DNA from: Symsagittifera roscoffensis
Lineage: Eukaryota; Xenacoelomorpha; Acoela; Convolutidae
Assembly: GCF_963678635.1 (NCBI RefSeq)
Contig: NC_087063.1
Location: forward strand, 59,590,759 to 59,654,758
Reading direction: 5' to 3'
DNA: 64,000 nucleotides
Below the pieces are notes generated by a model. The model ran no database searches, was not told the origin of the DNA, and was given only the letters and a program-made list of their open reading frames with translations. The number at the start of each line of letters is the position of its first letter. The stretch's first letter is position 1. The translations under genes and the position numbers were made by a program. Below, piece after piece: positions 10,958 through 21,029 of this stretch.

Positions 10958-11890
10958 CTACTGTATATTCGGGACCCCATTCAAATTTTTGACGGGAAGT
11001 TTTATATTTTTCAATTTTCTGTTTTCGCGTAGTAGTGGTCTCAGCTTATCCGTAAGGGTAGCTGCATTCGGAATAAGTTTCGAAAGATGGTTTATGCTCC
11101 CCAAGAAAGACCCGAGTTCTTTTAACGAACGGGGATGCTCTAACTTGAGTATGGCTTCCGTTTTTGTGATTTTCGGTGTAACTCCATTTTCCAATAGTTT
11201 ATGCCCTTACCAAATAACTTCTGTTTTGATGAATTCACACTTTGATAGTTAAAGAGATAAGTTTTCTTTTTTTAACTTCATTAAAACATCTGTTTTTAGT
11301 TTTTCGTCTTCTATCTCTGAGCCTTTTGAAACTATCAATATATCATCTAGAAAACAGAACGTGTTTTTCGAATTGTTCAGTGTTCGGTGTATTGCTTTTT
11401 GGAATTACTCTGGACTCTGGCATACCAGACAATCCATAGAATCCAGTCAAAAATCGATATGTGCCCGTTGCTTTCCCCCTACTATATTAAAAATGCATTG
11501 TCTTGCAGTTTCAGGTGTTAGTTTCAGTTGACTGTATGCGTACTTCAATTCTAACAGAGTAAAAAATAAAGTACCTGCTGCTTGTGCAGTTACAATTTGA
11601 CTGGCCCTATCTGGCAATTCTTCCACATTTGGCTTTTGGTACTTGTTTTTGTACAGCTGTCTATTAATAGTTTTAGCGTCTAGTGCCAATTTGATGGAGT
11701 CATCTTTCTTCACAGTAACAACAATGGGGGCAATAAAGCAATCACTGGTACCTTTATCTAACCTTTGAATGTGACCTTCCCGCAGTAGTTTGTCATTTTT
11801 TTCTTCTATTTTCTCCTGTACATGGATCGGTATTCGCCTCCCCTTTTCTTGAATTGGGCAGAGAGGGTAGTTAAATGTAGTGTTCACCAC
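10958..11890 (-). pseudogene. Family A reverse transcriptase domain, broken and with motif A altered
   Basis: The frame at 11447-11890 covers the fingers and palm start, including KLALDAKTINRQLYKNKYQKP and motif A as LLELKYAYSQL. Related elements, including the partial copy near 14430, have Asp at the first acidic position (LDLKYAY); here it is Glu. The catalytic FLDDILIVSK block is at about 11330-11354 in another frame. The frame at 10958-11194 carries the thumb/connection, with PRSLKELGSFLGSINHLSKL. At least two frameshifts separate these parts, so RT activity is excluded. Confidence 0.75.
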
Positions 11891-11934
11891 ATGATGGATT
11901 GATCGTCCTTTACGGTCAAACAGGTATTTGAATT

Positions 11935-12351
11935 TTATATGAAATTAAGCTTTCCACTCTTCTGACTGTTCACATAAAAGTACGTCAAATCGAGATTTTT
12001 CTTTTGGAGCCGGTTTTGAGTTGTACTAATACCAACTCGGTTATATAAGTTTAGCCCTAGGTTGCACCGCGTCCGCCTTTCAATTATTAAGAACGTGGCA
12101 TTATGAACTTCCCACCAAGCTGAGCGTATATTTGCTGTCAAGGCGTCCAATATTACAATGGATTGTTTATTATAATCAACAAATTGTGCTGGCAAGTTCC
12201 ATTGTTCTGAGGGAGTAAATTGTACCTTTCCAGATGAATCGAGTATTTGTTTTGCTACAGTCCAATTCAGAAAAGATATTGGGCTTCCTGTATCTACAGT
12301 CATGTTGATTATTTGATCACCAATTCGAATTAATGACTTTAATGATTTCAT
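11935..12351 (-). pseudogene. Family A aspartic protease region
   Basis: The frame of 138 residues has the retropepsin active-site block MTVDTGSPISFLN near residues 16-28, preceded by a short beta-strand-like segment (IGDQIIN). It would cleave the Gag-Pol precursor. It is flanked by breaks on both sides: the gag zinc knuckle upstream is deleted, and the RT frame downstream is shifted. A second copy of the same region lies at about 14930-15300. Confidence 0.7.
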
Positions 12352-12479
12352 CCTTTCTGAAGTTGAATCTCGACGAATATCAATTTTCTGGATTTCGAGT
12401 TGGCTGTTGTGAGTTCAAACTTGGGTATTTTTTCCCACTTTTTCTTTGATATATCTATCTATCGTCTCCCTCTGATTAT

Positions 12480-13102
12480 TGTTTTCCGAATCCATTGCAC
12501 GGTTTCATGTCGTCTGTATTATACTTGGTTGATGCCCTTCCATTCGGCTGTTTTTGTCTATTCATCTCTTGATTAAATCTTTTATTTCGCTGGTTCCTGT
12601 TTCCTACGGCCAAAATCGGTTCCTGTTTTATTTTTATTTGCGAACTCGATTGCGATACTGTTTTCGCAGTACCTCATGTCGATTTCTGAAAGGCTTGTGT
12701 TGATTGCTTACTTTGTTCGAGTTTTAATGCACGTTTCAACACTTCATCGGGTGGCAATGTTTAAAACGTAAGTGTGTCTTGCAATGCAGGTCTTCTTATT
12801 TTGGAAGTGAATAAATCTCTCACCAGTTCAACTTCCAATTTTTCCAGTGCCGACCTCGCTGTTTCCGCAGTTAGTGCGGCATGAAACGTCTCCAATGACT
12901 CCCCAACTTCTTGGGATCTTTTGAATAGTTTGTATCGCTCGTAAGTAGTACTCGGGCTATTTTCGAAAGTAACTTTTGCCAGTCTGACCATTTCTTTAAA
13001 TTCCAGTTTTGAGATCTCAACGTGTGGATTTCTTTGGACAAATCGTTTTTTCCCTTCCGTTCTAAACGCCAGACTTAGCCTGGATACTAGACGTTTTTGC
13101 AC
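12480..13102 (-). pseudogene. Family A gag capsid region
   Basis: The 113-residue frame (12761-13102) resembles a Ty3/gypsy capsid: SFDQxx-type helical sequence around YERYKLFKRSQEVGESLETF, followed by ARSALEKLEVELVRDLFTSK. It continues toward 12480 in broken frames. Compared with 15341-16255, about 200 bp are missing at 12476-12486. That segment carries the CCHC knuckle in the other copy, so nucleic-acid binding by this gag has been lost. Confidence 0.6.
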
Positions 13103-13179
13103 CTCATTGTAATAGATGTTGTGACCAACATTTGGTCTTCTTTCTCGTCTCTCTTCATTTTCTGCTGCTACTCGATCTC

Positions 13180-13455
13180 TTAACAGTCTATGCCGTGCTT
13201 CTCGAGCTGCTGTCGCAGCAGCATTTTCACCGTCTCGAGGCGTTTCCGGACGGGGTTCGGTTCCTCTAAAACAGGTTTAGGATCCTCCAGAATTACTTCT
13301 GGGTTAACATTTTCCTTTACTGTTACGGCCATCAGGAACTGGTTAAACCACACTTTAAAACTCCAGGGTGGGTCGGAGTTCGCTGTGGTCCAGAAAACAG
13401 GAATTCCCGTATCAGTTCTGGTGTCCTGAGATAGAAATCCTGTTGGGTGCGCCAT
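13180..13455 (-). pseudogene. Family A gag N-terminus
   Basis: 91-residue frame beginning MAHPTGFLSQDTRTDTG and continuing with a Glu/Pro/Val-rich stretch (EDPKPVLEEPNPVRKRLETV) and a short amphipathic helix. The ATG lies 18 bases inside the 5' LTR. The frame ends at 13180, before the capsid frame at 13102, so a stop or a shift separates them. Two paralogous copies at 376-500 and 17422-17697 share the same start, supporting it as the true gag beginning. Confidence 0.6.
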
Positions 13456-13472
13456 GTGATTTTCCCAAACTC

Positions 13473-13753
13473 TGTATAGTCTTGTGGAATATAAAACGTG
13501 AATAAAAACTGTTAAGTTTAACTTGTTACTGATGTTTTAACAAGTTTTATCGTAGTTGATTTTAGTTACTGGTTTGCATACGAGAGTACATAACACTGAC
13601 TAAATCATTGATACAATTCTAGCACCACCAATGGCCTTGACCACGCTTACATAGTAATAATGTAATTATATAAGATTAATAAACACGCTTACTGCTGTTG
13701 CAGTAGTCGTTTAGCTGTCGCTCAAGTTTAGCTACTGCTAACGCAGTGTCATA
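13473..13753 (-). mobile_element. Family A LTR, 5' LTR of the long A element
   Basis: 281 bp, the partner of 7200-7479. The gag start lies 18 bases inside it on the minus strand. The outer flank at 13754-13974 matches the flanks of the LTR copies at 518-798 and 17715-17995 for about 220 bp, then breaks into a second A-derived fragment. Confidence 0.8.
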
Positions 13754-13974
13754 TTGACGTTCAGAAAAAATTTCGACTAAGTTGAAGATGATTTTTGTTT
13801 CTTTGCGTTTATTGACCCTTTTCCACCTCTCTGATCCTATTTTTGTAATTGGTTTCAATAATCACTATGGTTAAAACAATAACAATGTTTTAAATTCAAA
13901 ACGATGTTTTAAAATCAAAAACTTTTAGCGTCTGATACTCTATCTGCGAAAATAGACGCTTTTTGTTCTACTTT
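13754..13974. repeat. Short third copy of the LTR-A flank
   Basis: About 220 bp homologous to the first part of 799-2798 and 17996-20071, more diverged than those two are from each other. It ends abruptly near 13975 at a junction with family A RT sequence. This marks a duplication breakpoint. Confidence 0.7.
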
Positions 13975-14545
13975 CGAAAGATGGCTTATGCTCCCCAAGA
14001 AAGACCCGAACTCTTTTAACGAACGGGGATGCTCTAACTTGAGTATGGCTTCCGTTATTGTGATTTTTGGTGTAACTCCATTTTCCAATAGTTTATGCCC
14101 TTACCAAATTACTTCTGTTTTGATGAATTCACACTTTGATAGTTTAAGAGATAAGGTTTCTGTTTTTAACTTCATTAAAACATCTGTTTTTAGTTTTTCG
14201 TCTTCTATCTCTGATTCTTTTGAAAGTATCAATATATCATCTAGAAAACAGAACGTGTTTTTCGAATTGTTCAGTGTTTGGTGTATTGCTCTTTGGAATT
14301 ACTCTGGCATATCGGCCAATCCATAGAATCCGGTCAAAAATCGATGTGCCCGTTGCTTTCCTTCATACTATATTAAAATTGCATTGTCTTGCAGTTTCAG
14401 GTGTTAGTTTCATCTGACTGTACGCGTACTTCAAATCCAACTGAGTAAAAAATAAAGTACCTGCTCCTTGTGCAGTCACGTTTTGACTGACACTATCTAG
14501 AAATTTTTCCACCTTTTGCATTTGGTACTTATTTTTGTAAAGCTG

Positions 14546-14902
14546 TCATTTATTAGTTTTAGCGTCTAGTGCCAATTTGATGGAGTCATCTTTCTTCACA
14601 GTTACAACAATGGAGGCAATAAAGCAATCACTGGTACATTTATCAAACCTTTGAATGTGACCTTCCCGCAGTAGTTTGTCAATTTTTTCTACTTTCTCCT
14701 GTACATGGATCGGTGTTCGCCTCTCCTTTTCCTGAATTGGGCAGCGAGGGTACTTAATTGTAGTGTTCGCCACATGATGGATTGATCGTCCTTTACGGTC
14801 AAACAGGTTTTTGAATTTTGCATGAAATTTTGCTTTCCACTTTTCCACCTTTACACATTTTGGTTTCCACTTTTGCTTTCTCTTTTTGCTCCAATTTTGC
14901 AT
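14546..14902 (-). pseudogene. RT N-terminal part in the partial A copy
   Basis: 118-residue frame ending in KLALDAKTNK. Its middle corresponds to 11447-11890 of the long copy (HIQRFDKCTSDCFIASIVV). The frame ends at a shift before motif A, and the motif A Asp is readable in the next frame near 14430. The N-terminal 30 residues are Lys/Trp-rich repeats not seen in the long copy, suggesting a local duplication of a short Lys-Trp-Lys segment. Confidence 0.6.
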
Positions 14903-15340
14903 GAAATTTTAACTGTTCACACAGAAGTACGTCAAATCGAGATTTTTTATGGAGCCGGTTTTGAGTAGTACTAATGCCAACTCAGTTTTGTAAGTCTAGC
15001 CCTAGAATGCACCGCGTCCGACTTTCTGTTTTAAAGAACGTGGCATTATGAACTTCCCACCCAGCTGAGCGTATATTTGCTGTCAATGCGCCCAATTTTA
15101 CAATGGGTTGTTTTTTATAATCAACAAATTGTGCTGGCAAGTTCTATTGTTCTGAGGGAGTAAATTGCACCTTTCCAGATGAATCGAGTATTTGTTTTGC
15201 TACAGTCCAATTCAGAAAAGATATTGGGCTTCCTGTATCTACAGTCATGTTGATTATTTGATTATCAATTCGAATTAATGCCTTTAATGATTTCATCCTT
15301 TCTGAAGTTGAATCTCGACGAATATCAATTTTCTGGATTT

Positions 15341-15715
15341 CTAGTTGGCTGTTTTGAGTTCAAACTTGGGTATTTTTCCCACTTTTTCTTTGATATATCT
15401 ATCTGTAGTATCCCTCTGATTATTGTTTTGTTCAATGGAATTAATCTCAAATTCCTCACAAGAGTCAAATATTTGTATTAGGTTGCACTCTTCTTCTGAG
15501 CTCTCTGTATTTTCTGTAATTTCGTTTACCTGCTGTGAACGACACATGCGTGCAAAGTGATTCGGTTTATTGCAATTCTTGCATTTTTTTCCAATGGCTG
15601 CACAATTCTTTAAATGTCCTTCCGTAAAAGGTTTTCCGAATCTATTGCACGGTTTCCTGTCGTCTGTATTATACTTGGTTGATGCCCTTCCATCCGGCTG
15701 TTTTTGTCTATTCAT
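15341..15715 (-). pseudogene. Nucleocapsid zinc-knuckle region in the partial A copy
   Basis: 124-residue frame with one CCHC knuckle, CKNCNKPNHFARMC (C-x2-C-x4-H-x4-C), at about residues 43-56. It is followed by a Glu/Ser-rich linker leading to the protease. In gypsy-type elements this domain packages RNA. The long A copy lacks this segment; its sequence jumps across the region near 12480. Confidence 0.7.
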
Positions 15716-15911
15716 CTCTCGAATAAATCTTTTTTTTTCACTGGTTCCTGTTTCCTAAGGCCAAAATCGGTTCCTGTTTTATCTTTATTTGCGAACTCGA
15801 TTGCGATACTGTTTTCGCAGTATCTCATGTCGATTTCTGAAAGGCTTGAGTTGATTGCTTACTTTGCTCGAGTTTTAATGCACGTTTCAACACTTCATCG
15901 GGTGGCAATGC

Positions 15912-16255
15912 TTAAAACGTAAGTGTGCCTTGCAATGCAGGCCTTCTCACTTTGGAAATGAATAAATCTCTCACCAGTAAATCTCTCACCAATGTGTCCA
16001 GTGCCGACTTAGCTGCTTCCGCAGTTAGTGCGGCATGAAACGTCTCCAACGGCTCCCCAACTTCTTGGGATCTATTGAACAGTTTGTATTGCTCGTAAGT
16101 AGTACTCCGGCTAATTTCGAAAGTAACCTTTGCCCGTCTGACCATTTCCTTAATTTCCAGTTTTGAGATCTCAACGTGTGGATTTCTTTGGACAAATCGT
16201 TTTTTCCTTCCGATCTAAAAGCCAGAAATAGCCTGGACACTAGACGTTTTTGCAC
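15912..16255 (-). pseudogene. Gag capsid fragment in the partial A copy
   Basis: Two overlapping minus-strand frames (15912-16145 and 16025-16255) correspond to the single 113-residue frame at 12761-13102, so one frameshift lies near 16100. The block around FHAALTAEAAKSALD is shared. An in-frame duplication near 15965-15990 repeats LVRDL. Confidence 0.55.
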
Positions 16256-16487
16256 CTCATTGTAATAGATGTTGTGACCGACCTTTGGTCTTCTTTCTCG
16301 TCTCTCTTCAATTTCTGCAGCTACTCAATCTCTTAAAAGTCTATTCCGTGCTTCTCGAGCTGCTGTCGCAGCAGCATTCTCACCGTCTCGAGGCGTTTCC
16401 GGACGTGGTTCCGGTTCCTCTAAAACAGGTTTAGGATCCTCCAGAATTACTTCTGGGTTAACATTTTCCTTTACTGTTACGGCCATC

Positions 16488-17234
16488 TATAACAGTCGTC
16501 TACTTGCGTCACATATGAGTTTAAAGAAAAATAGGACCTATAACCAATGGCTCAAGAGTCAGGGACACTCTCTCTTGTGTTTTTCCACCTCGAACGGTCG
16601 GAGCCAATTCGGTTCACTTGCGACATGAGACTAAAAACCCACTACAGCTTAAAGGCCACTACCAAAATACCTTCACTCTAGAAAATAAGATCGTCCACAT
16701 AATTAGGTCTCAAAAAACCCAAAATACGCTAACGCCGTTAAAAACAGGGTCGAAACAGTCCGTACAGTTACTTTTTGTTAGACAGAGAAACTTTGATCCA
16801 TTTCAGATGGATCTACCTAAAACTCTCCTTACCTCAACATAACAATCATGAAACACCCTCAGGAAACCTAAATTGAGTACTCACATATCGGCACACTCGA
16901 GAGATGGGATAACTAAATTAATCAGTAACTCTAGCATTAAGTATAATAACTAGAGAAGTTTGCTACTAATAAATTCTAGCAAGGGAAATAAGTTTTCACT
17001 CGAGAATTAAGTATTGGAACTGGACCATTGGGATACCCCAGCTGTCCACCTTTCCACTGAGGGTTCACTCTGGTTCACTTCTTCTTTGTCTTTGCTCTGT
17101 TTACAATCGCTCTGCTTCCTATTCAGGATGGGACAGCTCTACTTGCGTTTGATTTATATCTGGAAATTGCGAATAGCAATTTCCCCCTGCTTTTTTTAAG
17201 TACTTTCCCGCGTTTGTAATTCGGTTGTTGTCAC
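16488..17234 (-). mobile_element. Family B LTR inserted in A gag, 3'-truncated
   Basis: Starts TATAACAGTCG (other copies read TGTAACAGTCG on the same strand) directly after GGCCATC of family A gag. It runs 747 bp in the reverse orientation, and its last 230 bp match 1-233 of this window. It then breaks at 17234 into a second stretch of A gag. The intact terminus seen at 371-375 is missing here. Confidence 0.75.
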
Positions 17235-17697
17235 ATGTTGAGATCCAGTTTTGAGATCTCAACGTGTGGATTTCTTTGGACAAATCGTTTTTTCCCTTCC
17301 GTTCTAAACGCCAGAATTAGCCTGGACACTAGACGTTTTTGCACCTCATTGTAATAGTTGTTGTGACCAACATTTGGTCTTCTTTCTCGTCTCTCTTCAT
17401 TTTCTGCTGCTACTCGATCTCTTAACAGTCTATGCCGTGCTTCTCGAGCTGCTGTCGCAGCAGCAATTTCACCGTCTCGAGGCGTTTCCGGACGTGGTTC
17501 GGTTCCTCTAAAACAGGTTTAGGATCCTCCAGAATTTTTTCTGGGTTAACATTTTCCTTTACAGTTACGGCCATCAGGAACTGGTTAAACCACACAATAA
17601 ACATCCAGGGTGGGTCGGAGTTCGCTGTGGTCCAGAAAACAGGAATTCCCGTATCAGTTCTGGTGTCCTGAGATAGAAAGCCTGCTGGCTGCGCCAT
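17235..17697 (-). pseudogene. Family A gag fragment
   Basis: Two parts of A gag: 17238-17420 matches the capsid start and 17422-17697 matches the 91-residue N-terminal frame (MAQPAG start). Compared with 376-517 this copy retains the Glu/Pro-rich part. It lies directly inside the A LTR at 17715, as in the long element. Confidence 0.65.
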
Positions 17698-17714
17698 ATG
17701 ATATTCCCAAACTC

Positions 17715-17995
17715 TGTATAGTCTTGTGGAATATAAAACGTGAATAAAAACTGTTAAGTTTAACTTGTTACTGATATTTTAACAAGGTTTATCGTAGCTG
17801 AGATTAGTTAGTGGTTTGCATACGAGAGTACATAACACTGACTAAATCATTGATACAATTCTAGCACCACCAATGGCCTTGACCACGCTTACTTAATAAT
17901 AATGTAATTATATAAGATTAATAAACACGCTTACTGCAGTTGCAGTAGTCGTTTAGCTGTCGCTCAAGGTTAGCTACTGCTAACGCAGTGCCACA
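17715..17995 (-). mobile_element. Family A LTR (copy 4)
   Basis: 281 bp, same orientation and flank arrangement as 518-798. Together with 16488-17697 it forms the left part of the duplicated block that corresponds to 1-4945. Confidence 0.8.
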
Positions 17996-20071
17996 TTGAC
18001 GTTCACAAAAATTTTCGAACAAGTTGAAGGTTTTTTTGTTTCTTTGCGTTTATTGACCCTTGTCCACCTCTCTGATCCTATTTTTGTAATTGGTTTCAAT
18101 AATCACTATGGTTAAAATAATAACAAGGTGCGGAACAAAAATGATGTTTTAAATTCAAAGACCTTTAGCGTCTGATACTTTTTCTATGAAAAAAATGGAA
18201 TCTTTTTGTTCTACTTGAGTTGATTGATACTTTTTTCAAGTTTTGACTAAGTTTGTCTTTTCAGGTTACTCTCGCGATTCATTTCTTTGCGATTCCTACC
18301 AATTTAATATATGTGCCAATTAGTAGAAAATACCTAAAACTTTTTTTTATGGTAGATGCTTTGCATGTTTTGTCAAAACATACTTTTTAGGACCAATTGA
18401 AGGAAAATGAACATTGTATGCAATTATTCTAAAGAATAATCATGATAAAAAAAACATCAACACAAAGGAAAGGAAAGAAAAAAAACATTTTTTTCCCTAC
18501 CAAGCTCTTATTTCAGACGTTAACTATCAACGTTGAGCTGAGTGAGGATTGGTGAAAAGTTGTTTTTGTGAAAATTTTGTAGAATCTTGTCCAAATAAAT
18601 GTGATGATTAAAACTCTCTAAGTGTCAGTGAACGAAGCGAAGACTTATAAATATGTCGTGATGACTTTTTAATTCTCTGAAAATTAGTCTTAAAAATTGT
18701 TCACGCTCAAACTTCATTTATTTTTTGGTTGTGTTCTGGCTGTTTGAATGTTCATTTCTGTTCAAATTCAGTTCATTTCTTTGTTTAAAAGAAGACAAAT
18801 ACAGAACAACAAAAGATTACAAAAAGCCTGAACAACTTCTAGTTTGGAAAGTAAATTTGATTTTTTTTTCAGCAAAAAAAATTACCCAACGATCTAGTTT
18901 TTTTTGTAATGGTATTTTAACCCAAAAAAGTTCGGTCAGAAAATTTCAATCGTTTTTGTTGTTTTCATCCTTGTTTTTTTTCGGGTTAGAAATACTCGGT
19001 TTTTGTAGTTCGGCTTAGACCTCTTTTGGAAACGTATGAAAACAATGGGTTTTCATTTTTATTTTAAAGGTTTTTGAAAATTTTTTGGGCTTTAAGAAAA
19101 AACATGTTTTTTTTTCAGCGCAAAGTATGTCTGCTCAAGATTTTTTTGCTTTACTATTGTTTTGCAACGTTTGTTTTAATGCTTAAATGACTTTCGGTTG
19201 TTTTACTTCTTTATTCAAAAGAAAATCAAGGAAAATTTTCTCAATTTTTTTCGTTTGTCATGCGTCATGAGAACTGTCACCATCAAATCTTACTGTAATC
19301 AATCATTTAATCTATACTTTTTGCCGACCAAAAATGGAGAAGTGTTAGTTTTCGGTTGTGCTTTTGTTTTTTTTTTTTAGTTTTTGAAGCAAAACCTGTT
19401 TTCACTACTCATAAAACACTCTTAGACACTCTATAAGCACTACAATTTGTTTGATTTTTATCCTGCTGGATGTCGGTTGTAACTTAGGATGTCGGTTGTA
19501 AATCGAAAATGGTATTTTATATAATAGAAAAAGGCGGTGTGTTTTTCTTTAAAAATTGAAGCCTCGGCACATAGTCTTGGCAACAAAAATTGATAATAAA
19601 AGAATGGAGAAAATCAGTCGGTTAGTCTACAATCAAAAAATTGAAAAATCGCTCCACGCCAATGTAAATTATGAAAACTGTCATCTAATCTTTGTTCGAT
19701 GATTTTTCACAAAACTTTTTCAAGTTGGAGAATATGACAGAAAAAAAAATGAAACACATGTCAACCCTTAAACAAGAATTCTAATGTAAAAAAATTGGAA
19801 TAAACCAGAGCAGTTTAAAAAATTTGTCATTTCTGAATTTTGGTAAGAACGTTTTTGAAAAAATGGGATGAAGCTACTTCATTATCCACAGAGAAAAAAA
19901 AAGTTAGGCTACTAACTTTATCAGACGTTCAACTAACCTTAATAACAAGAAAAAAGCCAAATACGTGAGTTTAAAAAACCTATTTTCATTGTAATTAACA
20001 TCAATTTATTAACATCAACAGAATGAAAATGTGTGTATGTAAGGTCTAACTAATAATTTTTTTTTCAAGAG
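17996..20071. other. Unassigned AT-rich DNA (copy of 799-2798)
   Basis: AT-rich, T-run-rich sequence with no recognisable gene. One indel of interest near 19220-19330 makes the two copies differ in spacing. Open frames here are short and not conserved in phase with the other copy. Confidence 0.6.
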
Positions 20072-20359
20072 ATGGAGTTCAGCTGCAGTTTTTGCTCTAA
20101 GCAAAACGCGAAAAAGCAAAAGTTGAACGAACACTTGATGAAAGTACATCAAATCAGCGGCAGGAAAATCCGATCGGCTAAGTTTCAGTGTGAAATCTGC
20201 TCGTCAAATTTCACCAAATGTGCGAATGTTTTTTGCCATGTCAGAGAAATTCGCAAATGTATGACTCCACTTACATACATGAAGTGTGTATATTGTTCCT
20301 GCGTGGTTGGAATTTGTGAAAAAATGGAGCAACATATAGCCGTGTTAACCACAATCTGA
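20072..20359 (+). pseudogene. C2H2-type zinc-finger fragment (95 aa), relic copy 2
   Basis: 95 residues, about 90% like 2799-3077, with the same three Cys/His units and an in-frame insertion of three residues before CVYC. Substitutions keep all finger ligands of the first unit. In-frame indels and retained metal ligands in both copies suggest the parental gene was under selection before decay. It precedes the PolB-associated frame by 103 bp. Confidence 0.5.
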
Positions 20360-20462
20360 TTCGGGATGATCAAAAGCAAAACGTGAGAACGAGATAGAAC
20401 TTGTAACTGAACATACCACAAAGAAATTTTTTCAATCCTATCGAATAGATATTTGCCGACAA

Positions 20463-21029
20463 TTGGACTTGGCAGCAGTCATGGAGTCATATAGGAGAAA
20501 GGTTCAGTCATTTTTGATGGCCAAAATTATTGATCTGGGTGCAGTCAAAGTTCAATTTTCTGTTTTTTCTTCGTTGGTCCAACCATTTGATGGAACCAAT
20601 ATTTCATGTCACACAAGCATTAATTGGAAACCCGTTTTCCTCGAGTTGAGAGATGATGGTCATTTTGAAAGGGTGGATCAAATGGTTAGCACGCTGCAAG
20701 TGTGTTGTAGCAGTGGATGTGGATTTGCTGTTGAGTCCTTAGAGCAACTGGATATCAACATCAACAAATTCAAACCAATCAAGGGAAGTACCTACCTTCC
20801 AAGACCTACAATATTTGTGAACAACCGTTTCCTTCTAAGTATTCAGAACAAAGACGAAAAGTTTTTTGCATATTCAGTTTTAGCATCGCTCAATCCTCTT
20901 TCTGCCCATAACAAGCAGGATTCTTGCCCATATAGAAAAAAAATGGGTGAATTTAATCTGGATAACGTTGCTTTCTTCCTATCAGCAACAATTCGAATAT
21001 CATGGAGCAAGCACAGAAAAACTATTTGA
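20463..21029 (+). pseudogene. Polinton-like PolB-associated N-terminal region, best preserved copy
   Basis: 188-residue frame, longest of the three copies. It adds an N-terminal stretch (MDLAAVMESYRRKVQ) that is broken by stops at 3180-3231. It then runs through KIIDLGAVKV, the polar central region, LDININKFKPIKGSTYLPRP and FFAYSVLASLNP. Known PolB-type element proteins have the same block order before the polymerase; this is from memory. The frame ends in a stop at 21027-21029 before any polymerase or exonuclease motif. It may be an exon of a once longer gene. The upstream Cys/His frame probably belonged to the same protein. Confidence 0.5.

Larger units (their letters stand above)
7200..13753 (-). 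mobile_element. Ty3/gypsy-type LTR retrotransposon, family A, decayed
   Basis: A 6.55-kb element with ~281-bp LTRs at both ends. Its minus-strand domain order is gag, protease, RT, RNase H, integrase, which is the Ty3/gypsy order. The reading frame is broken many times. Compared with the partial copy at 13975-16487, the gag-protease junction has lost ~200 bp that held the nucleocapsid zinc knuckle. RT motif A carries Glu where the catalytic Asp should be. A 22-base C run interrupts the integrase. It cannot encode a working set of proteins. Confidence 0.85.
13975..16487 (-). mobile_element. Partial second copy of element A (RT to gag), no LTR attached
   Basis: Homologous to about 11080-13335 of the long A element, in the same orientation. 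It contains RT palm and fingers (14220-14902), protease (about 14930-15300), a nucleocapsid knuckle (15341-15715) and gag capsid (15912-16255). Its left end cuts within RT at a junction with the LTR flank, and its right end is interrupted by a family B LTR at 16488. It preserves two features the longer copy has lost: the CCHC knuckle and Asp in RT motif A. Confidence 0.8.
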
